Shown here: in pieces, positions 13,066 to 25,000 of the stretch | Layout: the number at the start of each line of letters is the position of its first letter | Numbering within the stretch: the stretch's first letter is position 1 | Assembly: GCA_902728285.1 (NCBI GenBank) | Contig: CACVBU010000508.1 | Span: forward strand, 141,926-205,925 | Direction: 5' to 3' | DNA from: Clytia hemisphaerica | Taxonomy: Eukaryota > Cnidaria > Hydrozoa > Leptothecata > Clytiidae | DNA: 64,000 bases | Notes under the pieces: generated by a model | Databases searched by the model: none | The model's input: only the letters and a program-made list of their open reading frames with translations | What the model was told of the DNA's origin: nothing | Program-made: the position numbers and the translations under genes

Positions 13066-16000
13066 GTATGTTACATTGAAGTTTCATAGCGAAAGGCTAG
13101 AAGTAAATTTACATCCTTTCCCTAGGAAGAAAAAGTGATAGGTTAGCGATGCATTTGGGATGTTATGTTGTGGCCGGGTAGCTCAGTCGGTAGAGCATTC
13201 GCCTTACAATCTAAGGGATGTGGGTTCGATCCCCGGTTACTGCCAACACGTCGAATGAGTAGCATAGATTGGGTCCCGATTGGGTAATCCAATATTGGTG
13301 GTTAGTTTATGGGAGCTGAGAGTAGGTGCTGAGCTTCACCTCAGTATTCGACCACCCAGGTTTAGCGTAAATAGAAAAGGGTCGATAGACTCCCTCGCTC
13401 CTACCGGATCCACCCTCAGCCACCAAATGAATATACTTACGTATGTTTGGGTAAATGTTAATCTAAATGTATTTTTGGACCTACCTGGAGGTCCTATAAA
13501 TTAACCTGTGTTCGTTACTAACTTTTCTCAGGATTGGATCTAAGAATCTTTTGATTTTTTGTACAAAGGTGTAAAATTGTGGTGGCCAAAATGTGACGGA
13601 GCCCGATTTTCGAAAAAAGAATTTTTGGGGCAAATTATTGGTAAAAGATGACTGAAGTAGATTTTTACAAAGAAAAATTTTTCGGCTCAAAAAACGAATC
13701 TTTATCTATAAGAATCACTATTTATAATCTTAGATCACCTTCAATGCACCAAAACATTTTTGATGAATAGAAAAAGTTATATAAAGACTTCCAAAATAAT
13801 TGCTTTTTGTCACTCTTAGAAAAAGTTTGTTTTAGATGTGAAACAGTTTTTTTAGATTTAAAGAACTGTTTCACTTGACCCTCCACTGACCCCTTTCTTT
13901 AACTTGCTTCTATTTCTCAAATGTTTGATTGTATGTCACGAAGTATTGCAACTATGAAAGTGTATTTTCCCATTTTTCTTTTTTATCTTTTTTACTACAT
14001 TTCCATAATTGTTCACCTTCAATGCACCAAAACAATTTTGATGAATAGAAAAAGTCTTAGAAAGACTTCCAAAATATTTGCTTTTTGTCGTTCTTAGAAA
14101 GAGTTTGTTTTTGATTTGAAACAGTTCTTTTAAATTTAAAGAACTGTTTCACTTGACCCTCCACTGACCCCTTTCTTTAACTTGCTTCTATTTCTCAAAT
14201 GTTTTAATTGCATGTCACAAAGTGATGCAACTATGAAAGTGTATTTTCATGGTTTGTTCTTTTTTTATTACATTTTCACAGATGTTCACCTTCAATGCAC
14301 CAAAACATTTTTGATGAATAGAAAAAGTTTTAGAAAGACTTCCAAAATAATTGCTTTTTGTCGTTCTTAGAAAAAGTTTGTTTTTGATTTGAAACAGTTC
14401 TTTTAAATTTAAAGAACTGTTTCACTTGACCCTCCACTGACCCCTTTCTTTAACTTGCTTCTATTTCTCAAATGTTTGATTGTATGTCACGAAGTAATGC
14501 AACTATGAAAGTGTATTTTCCCATTTTTCTTTTTTATCTTTTTTACTACACTTCCATAATTGTTCACCTTCAATGAACAACAACTATTGATCAATAGAAA
14601 AAGTCTTAGAAAGACTTCCAAAATAGTTGCTTTTTATCGCTTTTAGAAAAAGTTTGTTTTTGATGTAAAACAGTCCTTTTAGATTTAAAGAACTGTATGA
14701 CTTGACCCTCCACTGACCCCTTTCTTTAACTTGCTTCTATTTCTCAAATGTTTGATTGTATGTCACAAAGTAATGCAACTATGAAAGTGTATTTTCATGG
14801 TTTGTTCTTTTTTTATTACATTTTCATAGATGTTCACCTTCAATGCACCAAAACAATTTTGATGAATAGAAAAAGTCTTAGAAAGACTTCCAAAATATTT
14901 GCTTTTTGTCGTTCTTAGAAAGAGTTTGTTTTTGATTTGAAACAGTTCTTTTAAATTTAAAGAACTGTTTCACTTGACCCTCCACTGACCCCTTTCTTTA
15001 ACTTGCTTCTATTTCTCAAATGTTTTAATTGCATGTCACAAAGTGATGCAACTATGAAAGTGTATTTTCATGGTTTGTTCTTTTTTTATTACATTTTCAC
15101 AGATGTTCACCTTCAATGCACCAAAACATTTTTGATGAATAGAAAAAGTCTTAGAAAGACTTCCAAAATAATTGCTTTTTGTCGTTCTTAGAAAAAGTTT
15201 GTTTTTGATTTGAAACAGTTCTTTTAAATTTAAAGAACTGTTTCACTTGACCCTCCACTGACCCCTTTCTTTAACTTGCTTCTATTTCTCAAATGTTTGA
15301 TTGTATGTCACGAAGTAATGCAACTATGAAAGTGTATTTTCCCATTTTTCTTTTTTATCTTTTTTACTACATTTCCATAATTGTTCACCTTCAATGCACA
15401 ACAACTATTGATCAATAGAAAAAGTCTGAGAAAGACTTCCAAAATAGTTGCTTTTTGTCGCTTTTAGAAAAAGTTTGTTTTTGATGTAAAACAGTCCTTT
15501 TAGATTTAAAGAACTGTTTGACTTGACCCTCCACTGACCCCTTTCTTTAACTTGCTTCTATTTCTCAAATGTTTGATTGTATGTCACGAAGTAATGCAAC
15601 TATGAAAGTGTATTTTCCCATTTTTCTTTTTTATCTTTTTTACTACACTTCCATAATTGTTCACCTTCAATGAACAACAACTATTGATCAATAGAAAAAG
15701 TCTTAGAAAGACTTCCAAAATAGTTGCTTTTTATCGCTTTTAGAAAAAGTTTGTTTTTGATGTAAAACAGTCCTTTTAGATTTAAAGAACTGTATGACTT
15801 GACCCTCCACTGACCCCTTTCTTTAACTTGCTTCTATTTCTCAAAGTTTTGATTGTATGTCACAAAGTAATGCAACTATGAAAGTGTATTTTCATGGTTT
15901 GTTCTTTTTTTATTACATTTTCATAGATGTTCACCTTCAATGCACCAAAACAATTTTGATGAATAGAAAAAGTCTTAGAAAGACTTCCAAAATATTTGCT

Positions 16001-19000
16001 TTTTGTCGTTCTTAGAAAGAGTTTGTTTTTGATTTGAAACAGTTCTTTTAAATTTAAAGAACTGTTTCACTTGACCCTCCACTGACCCCTTTCTTTAACT
16101 TGCTTCTATTTCTCAAATGTTTTAATTGCATGTCACAAAGTGATGCAACTATGAAAGTGTATTTTCATGGTTTGTTCTTTTTTTATTACATTTTCACAGA
16201 TGTTCACCTTCAATGCACCAAAACATTTTTGATGAATAGAAAAAGTCTTAGAAAGACTTCCAAAATAATTGCTTTTTGTCGTTCTTAGAAAAAGTTTGTT
16301 TTTGATTTGAAACAGTTCTTTTAAATTTAAAGAACTGTTTCACTTGACCCTCCACTGACCCCTTTCTTTAACTTGCTTCTATTTCTCAAATGTTTGATTG
16401 TATGTCACGAAGTAATGCAACTATGAAAGTGTATTTTCCCATTTTTCTTTTTTATCTTTTTTACTACATTTCCATAATTGTTCACCTTCAATGCACAACA
16501 ACTATTGATCAATAGAAAAAGTCTTGGAAAGACTTTCGAAATAATTGCTTTTTTTCGCTCTTAGAAAAAGTTTGTTTTTGATTTGAAATAGTTCTTTTAA
16601 ATTTAAAGAACTGTTTCACTTGACCCTCCACTGACCCCTTTTTTTAACTTGCTTCTATTTCTCAAATGTTTGATTGTATGCAACGAAGTAATGCAACTAT
16701 GAAAGTGTATTTTCCCATTTTTCTTTTTTATCTTTTTTACTACATTTCCATAATTGTTCACCTTCAATGCACAACAACTATTGATCAATAGAAAAAGTCT
16801 TAGAAAGACTTCCAAAATAGTTGCTTTTTATCGCTTTTAGAAAAAGTTTGTTTTTGATGTAAAGCAGTCCTTTTAGATTTAAAGAACTGTTTGACTTGAC
16901 CCTCCAGTGACCCTTTTCTTTAACTTGCTTCTATTTCTCAAATGTTTGATTGTATGTCACAAAGTGATTCAATTATGAAAGTGTATTTTCATGTTTTTTT
17001 ATTTTTCTATTACATTTTCATAGATGTTCACCTCCGATGCACCAAAACATTTTTGATCAATAGAAAAAGTCTTAGAAAGCCTTTCAAAATAATTGCTTTT
17101 TGTTGTTTTTACGTTTTAGAAAACTTTTTTTTGATGGGAAACATGTCTTTTTAGATTTAAAGGACCTCTTCTTGTTTTTGTTCCTAGCACTCTGTTTTCC
17201 TTTTCTTTCTTTCCCTGTATTTTCCTTCGATCCTTATGCTTTTGTTTTTTTCCACGCTTTTGTTTTTCTTTTATACTCCTCCGTGTTCGTTTCTTCTCAT
17301 CCCTCTGTGTTTTCGTCCCTTCTCATCCCTCCGTTTTCGTTCCTTCTCATCCCTCTATTTTCGTTACTACTCATCCCTCCGTTTTCGTTACTTCTCATCC
17401 CTCTGTGTTTTCGTCCCTTCTCATCCCTCCGTTTTCGTTCCTTCTCATCCCTCCGTTTTTGTCCCTTCTCATCCCTCCGTTTTCGTCCCTTCTCATCCCT
17501 CCGTTTTCGTTCCTTCTCATCCCTCCATTTTCGTCCCTTCTCATCCCTCCATTTTCGTCCCTTCTCATCCCTCCATTTTCGTTCCTTCTCATCCCTCCAT
17601 TTTCGTTCCTTTTCATCCCTCCGTTTTCGTCCCTTCTCATCCCTCTGCTTTCGTCCCTTCTCATCCCTCCATTTTCGTCCCTTCTCATCCCTCCATTTTC
17701 GTTCCTTCTCATCCCTCCATTTTCGTTCCTTTTCATCCCTCCGTTTTCGTCCCTTCTCATCCCTCTGCTTTCGTCCCTTCTCATCCCTCTGTTTTCGTTC
17801 CTTCTCATCCCTCTATTTTCGTTACTTCTCATCCCTCCGATTTCGTCCCTTCTCATCCCTCTGTTTTTGTTTCTTCTCACCCCTCTGTTTTCGTCCCTTC
17901 TCATCCCTCCGTTTTCGTCCCTTCTCATCCCTCCTTTTCCGTTCCTTCTCATCCCTCCGTTTTCGTTCCTTCTCATCCCTCCGTTTTCGTTCCTTCTCAT
18001 CCCTCCGTTTTCGTCCCTTCTCATCCCTCTGCTTTCGTCCCTTCTCATCCCTCTGTTTTCGTTCCTTCTCATCCCTCTATTTTCGTTACTTCTCATCCCT
18101 CTGTGTTTTCGTTCCTTTCTCATCCCTCCGTTTTCGTTCCTTTCTCATCCCTCCGATTTCGTTCCTTCTCATCCCTCCGTTTTCGTTCCTTCTCATCCCT
18201 CTATTTTCGTTACTTCTCATCCCTCTGTGTTTTCGTCCCTTCTCATCCCTCCTTTTTCGTCCCTTCTCATCCCTCCTTTTTCGTTCCTTCTCATCCCTCT
18301 GTTTTCGTCCCTTCTCATCCCTCCGTTTTCGTTCCTTCTCATCCCTCTGTTTTCGTTCCTTCTCATCCCTCCTTTTTCGTTCCTTTTCATCCCTCCTTTT
18401 TCGTTCCTTCACATCCCTCTATTTTCGTTACTTCTCATCCCTCCGTTTTCGTTCCTTCCCATCCCTCCGTTTTTGTCCCTTCTCATCCCTCCATTTTCGT
18501 CCCTTCTCATCCCTCCATTTTCGTCCCTTCTCATCCCTCCATTTTCGTTCCTTCTCATCCCTCCATTTTCGTTCCTTTTCATCCCTCCGTTTTCGTCCCT
18601 TCTCATCCCTCTGCTTTCGTTCCTTCTCATCCCTCCTTTTTCGTCCCTTCTCATCCCTCCTTTTTCGTTCCTTCTCATCCCTCCGTTTTCGTTCCTTCTC
18701 ATCCCTCCGTTTTCGTTCCTTCTCATCCCTCCGTTTTCGTTCCTTCTCATCCCTCCGTTTTCGTTCTTTCTCATTCCTCCTTTTTCGTTCCTTCTCATTC
18801 CTCCTTTTTCGTCCCTTTCTCATCCCTCCTTTTTCGTTCCTTTCTCATTCCTCCTTTTTCGTTCCTTCTCATTCCTCCTTTTTCGTCCCTTTCTCATCCC
18901 TCCTTTTTCGTTCCTTCTCATCCCTCCTTTTTCGTTCCTTTTCATCCCTCCTTTTTCATTCCTTTTTCATTCCTCCTTTTTCGTTCCTTCTCATTCCTCC

Positions 19001-22000
19001 TTTTTCGTTCCTTCTCATCCCTCCGTTTTCGTTCCTTTCTCATCCCTCCTTTTCGTTCCTTTCTCATCCCTCCGTTTCATTTTTTCTAATCCCTTCGTTG
19101 TTGTTCTCATTCCTTGATATTTCTTATTGTAGACTCAGCTTCAGAAAATGTACAAAATGATCCAAAATTATGAAATGAAATCCCAGGATTGACACACAAA
19201 GTTTTGATTCAACTACTAAAATGTCATAGTCTCTTGAACACGATCTGTAGGGCATTACTCTCCTGCTTTTCAATTCAATTCAAAATACTTACCTACTGCT
19301 TACCTTGTGGTAAAGATGCCTTCCTTCCGCCTGTATCGCCTTTCTAGCCATTGTTTGTAGTACTGCTTCATTTTTTGTCAACTATTTTTTAAACTATCAA
19401 AAGCTAAATGATAATATTTGACGTCAGTTCTGACAAGTTTATTTGGCGTCATCTTATCTATTTTTTACTGCGGACGTCAATTCCACACACTAAAAGAATG
19501 TTCTGCCTGAACAGGTCAAAAGGTCCATAAGTGTAATTGAAATTTTGAAATAACATAACACCCTTGATTTTTTATAGATAAATTTAATGTTTCGAACTAG
19601 AAAATGACAAACACTGAACTTAATTATTTGATCCACATATTATAGGTACTTTCTTTATCGATGATTGTGATTCACAATTTAAGATAACCATGACATAATG
19701 TTTTTAACGGATACACCCTGGATGACCCTGGAACATTTGTCTACTTTACTCGCAACAATTCTAATGTGTCACTAGCAATTATTGTTTTTGAACCTACTCC
19801 ACTTTCGTGTTTTCTTCCTATCTTTAACTCGTTTTATATTGGGCTCTTCCAGAAAATGTCCGTACATTGGGTGTGGAGGATATAGTGTCCGGGGGGGGAC
19901 AAAATTTGCCTTGTCCGAGGGGTAAATTTTCTATGTTTGGGGATAATTTCAATTTTTGGACCTACCCCGGTGGAGGTCCTATAAATTAAACGTCATTCGT
20001 TCGTTCGTTCGTTTGTTCGTTCGCTCGTTCGCTCCAGATTGGCTCATTCAATTTTTCAGATATTTTGCACAAAGAATCAAAATGGTAAACCCTCGAATGT
20101 GACGGAGCCCGATTTTCCTTGAGTCAATTTGGGCCAATATATGCCCAAAAATGAGGTTTTTTGAGATTTCCTCGAGTCTGAGTCCTTAAATTTTTCTGAT
20201 TTTTTGCATAAAGACAGATCACCATCATAGGGAAGAAATGGTCGAAGCAGATGTTCGTAAAAAAAAAATTTCGGGTCAGAAAATGAATTTCTAGCTATAA
20301 GAATCACTATTTTATAAGCATAGATCAAATGTTCTTACCTATTTTACCCATTTTCTTTGCTATTAAAATTAGGTTTGAAATTTTGAGTTGCTAAAATGTT
20401 TTTTGTAAGAACTGTTATAAGCACATTGGAAAAAACATTTTTAATGGCATGAAGAGCTTAAAAATTGTCATATTCTGCTGAAATACAGTGTACTTTTTGC
20501 TTCGATGAATTTCTACAGGTTTACTTTTCATTATTTGTAAATTTTGTTTTTTTCAACTTTTTTATAAGCAAATGCTTCGAAATTTGGCTAAAATATGCCC
20601 AATAATGTGTGTTTTTCTCGAGGTTTTATCATTATCATTCAAAAAATGAATTTCTAGCTATGAAAGAATCACTGTTTACAAGCATAGATCAATATTCTTC
20701 TATCTTATAAATAAATAAATTACCTTTTTACCCAAACAAACCTTATTATTTTTTATTTTGACCAGTTTTGTCTTATGTGTTTCATTGTTTTAATGTTCAT
20801 TGATTAGTTTTGATAACCAGGTAGGTCCATAAAAGTATCACTTGTTTTAAACCATACGAGCGCCGTACAATTTAGTATAGGTAGTAAATAAGGGCTCCTT
20901 TCTTGTCCCTTTCGTTTAATAATTTTTTTTAAGAATTTAAGAATTTCCTTTGGAGCGATGGTTGACCGTGAATTGTGAAGGGAGGGTCATTGTACCGGGT
21001 GGTCTAAAAAAAACATGTCCAAAATTCTTTTTAAAATTGTGCCAAAAGTTTGACCGCTAGAGCCAGGAAAATTTGTATAGTTATAATTTGGACATCTTGG
21101 GACTCTCAAACAAAAAATCGGGTTCGGAAAAACAAAATCAGGGAAACGGCAGGTATTTTTGGTAATAGTATACATTTTCAATTGCAAGAAAATGAGGAAA
21201 AATTGACGTCAAAAAGACGAATTTTGATCCGACATGAAATGTCAATTAACAAATGAAATTTATATCATCTATCTACAATCTGGATAACAACTATCAAAAA
21301 AAAAAAAACTAGCAATAGTGTATGTTGCGAATGATTGGTCCAGGAAGGTCTTCTTTATTGGCGAACGAAATCGTTAACATTGCTCATTGCTCTAATATAT
21401 AAAGATTTTGTTTTTAAATAAGTTGATGTCGTTTGCTAACTCATCAATTTAGTTTTCTAGCTTTTTGATATTGAGTTGACACGGATATGTAGCAAGATTG
21501 GACAGAAAGAGGAATAGAAAAACAATTTTGTTTTTTATTCAGTGAAACATAACAATAGGTCTGTTAATAATAATGGTGTCTGATATGAAATGGGAAAACT
21601 TAAGAAAAAATTAAACTTTTAACCTCCCTATTTTCAGGCTTGGGAGTACACTCTAAACAAATGGCAGAAGATGACGCAAGGTTTGATCAACTATCCACGC
21701 GACGAATTATTGAATTTTGATTTGTCCGCACAACCTTCATCAAAACTTCACCCGAAAGAGAAGAACGCTTTTTCACCAGTTTCAGCAGTATCTAATGAAG
21801 CACTCGAGGTACGTTAACAAGAGCAACGGTAGGAAATGAATAGGTTCAAGTCTATATAGTGGTTGATACAAAGGCTACGGTATCTACGGTACAAAGGTAG
21901 AGCATCCGGCTACAGTGCACAAGGTTGTAGGTTCAATCCCCAGCCGGGTCATACCAAAGATTCTAAAAAGGTACTGATGCCCCTTGCTTGAAGCTCAGTA

Positions 22001-25000
22001 ACTAAAGAGAAGGATCAAGGAAGGGTAAGTGGAATAATCAAGGGAGAAAGAGTGACGCCCTCCCCTACCTCCGTGTAGGGTCTTACCAATTACAGTTGAA
22101 TCTCTCTCTAATCCGATCTTCAAGACACTATACTAAGAATGTTAAGAAGATTCGAATTAAAGAGTATTTTATACGACTTTCCAGCTGTGAGGGAACCAAT
22201 ATTTTAGTTTATTTTAGTTACAGAAAGATTTAAATAATAGAGGTTCGAGTTTGAGGGAGTTGGCTGTACTTGGCTGTTTGGTGCCCCTTTTCGCTTGACG
22301 CTTTAGTAATTAAAGAGAAAGATCAAGGATTATGTGGAAAATTTAGACAAGTAGAGGTTCCTTTCCCTAGATTCCCTTAATTACGATCACAAAGTTTATT
22401 AGTTATTTATGCTTATCGATGTCTTCACTAGGCGGTAGTCGACTATTTCAGACATTGTAGAAAATAAGCAAAAAAATAATAGAAGGGACAAATTTTAGTT
22501 AATTCTAACTGATGTTATCCTAGACTATGTTATAGTCTAAGACGAATCACTATCTAAGAAAAAAGCCCAAAGCCGAAGAAAATTCGCAAACAGTTTTTTT
22601 TCCGAAAAGAGTTTACAGTCGGTAGAGTTGCCAGTCTTAGACTATACGATTTTGGCGCAAAATACAAAAACAGCCAAAATCGTATGAATTTGAGTTTCTG
22701 TATGCGAGGCCAGCCGTGTTCGGTATTCGAAAAAATCAAAACAAAAAGAAAACTGGCGGGAGAGAGAAACTGAGATTCAAAGAAATAATATCTTTCTTTT
22801 TGGATACCCTCTCCCTTTTATTCCCTTAATATTTTCTTGGAACTACACCTTCTTTTCTAAGAATAACAAATTTTTATCAATTCATTTTTTGAATAAGTTT
22901 GTAACTTCTTTGCAACAAGAATATCTAGCTAAACTTTATAAAATTCCTTAAAAAGCATGAAATCATGCAAGTTTGTTGGTTTGTATTTTTTTTGCCTGAG
23001 GATTGATTATAATCATTATTATTTTTCCTTTTATATAAAAAGTCCATTTTAAGAAAAGAAAAAGTTCTAGTATCTTCTCCCCACCACCATTGCTCAAAGA
23101 CAAAAGCAGATGAAAATTATTGAAAGTATAAAATGCTTGCAATTTGTGACTTTCCTGTTGATAAAAAACACAGTGGATGAAAATTCTCATGATAATTTTT
23201 GCAAGAAAAGTAAAAAAGTTCCAGCTTGTAAATTGTAAAAAACTTTTGCAGTATGTCGATCTTGCTATGAATCTGAGCTTGAATTTCTTTTCTACCCAAA
23301 AAGTTTTAGAGACATTGAAAAGAGCATGAAAAGAGAATCGTCCATGTTAAGAAATCCCCAGAAATTACAAAGCTTAATGGAAAAATACCAATCAGTAAAA
23401 ACCCTAAGGCAGATTTAAAATGACACTAGAATTCTGATATAAAATAACTGATAAATAAGTAGTTCAATCATGATAAAAAATGATTCTAAACTGTTCTCCG
23501 ACAGTACCATGATATTATAGTAAATTTTTCCAAGTCATAATCTCAAAATATACCAGGACGTCAAGTGAAAAGTCTTAAGTCATAATAACACATAAGTAAC
23601 AATCTCAATTTATACCAGGGCGTCTGTAAAATATTCCACGTCATAATCTCAAATTGTACGAGGACGTCAACTGAAATATTCCAAGTGTCAATCTCAAATT
23701 GTACGAGGACGTCAAGTGAAATATTCCAAGTCATAATCTCAACTTATATACCCAGAACGTCGATTGAAATATTGTCTCAATCTCAAAGATCCAGGATGCT
23801 GTGCCAAATATTTCATTTCGGTATCGTGCTCTCTGCAAATTACTGACAAACATTCTCATTATTTTCCCATGCATCCAACAACAGTTCAATTTCTGATTTA
23901 ATAGCTTACCTAAAAAAATTTAGAATAATAATCTGATAATTTTTACAGAGTATACCTAAAACTTGAATTTTTAACTAGGTAATGAACTTGTCGACAATTC
24001 AAATCAAAATGAGAATTTTGAGGAATTGAAAGTTGTCGTACGTTAGTAAAAGCAGTTTTAAAAGTCCACAATAATTACTTTGTTTGAAATTTTTCAAGTT
24101 GTCAAAGAACTGCTAACACCAGATGGAAATAACTATTAAGAGTGGAGATATGAGGGCATTCACATATTTAATGAAACACTGCCTGTGATTCCTAAGATTC
24201 ATAATAAATACACAAAGTGACTTACCTTATAGTTTCTGTGTCTTTTTGCTGTTGACTTCAGTCGAAAAATCATTTTAAAAACAGCTTCTAAAGAAGCATA
24301 CTTGAGGAAAGAGTACTCCCTTAACTAAGTTATCTTGAAGTCTCAATAGAACAAATGAACCAAGAAGGAAAAATCCATAATGAGCTGGATTTTCTTTTCC
24401 AGCGTGTTTTTGTTCGTTTGAACCAAGCTCGGCCTTTAAACTTAGGCAATTTTCACCACGGAGCGACTAACCAGTCTCACTGGTTAGTCCAAGCAAAACC
24501 GCAAAACAGTTTTTATGCCAAAGAGTTATCGTCCGTTTCTTCGAAACTCTCCCGCCGATTTTTTCCGTATACCGCCATAACGCCATACCGCCATATTTTC
24601 CCGCCTTTATTTACTATCATTGTAACGGACGATAACATCGTCTAATGTTATCCCTGAACAATTGTCATATTATCATATAACACTTTTATTACTATATTAC
24701 GCGGATCATAAACGACTCCAGTCTACCCATTGGATCATAGGCTTGGATTGATTATAATATTAAAAAATTAATCGAATTGATTCAACATTTTGTTCTGTTT
24801 GTTTTTAGAAAACGATATCGGAGTGGAGCAAAATGACTGGATTCTTATGTGCAATGGGAGGTATATGTGCTACTGAAAGTGTCGAAAAGTAGGTGCTTCG
24901 TTTCGTAAAATGTAAAACTCCTAGTAAATCAGGCATAAAAGAGCCTGGAGTTGTCTATTAGTGCTCCCTGCTATACGATCTCCTTCTTTCTCACTTCATC

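Noticed and set aside
13170-13245. Possible tRNA gene (TAC-like anticodon loop)
   Set aside because: The anticodon stem does not pair and the flanking body recurs with the head elsewhere, so it is a SINE.
14182-16288. Three identical 62-codon open frames
   Set aside because: They are the same stretch of repeated satellite monomers, spaced by the higher-order period.
17100-19160. Open frames of 686, 617 and 570 codons on + and several of 100-240 codons on minus
   Set aside because: They are translations of the same 24-bp minisatellite in every frame, with no start context, no homology and no non-repetitive domain.
13066-21637. A gene nested in the large intron (as human NF1 has nested genes)
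   Set aside because: No open frame outside repeats looks like a real protein, and no splice-compatible homologous exons were seen on either strand.
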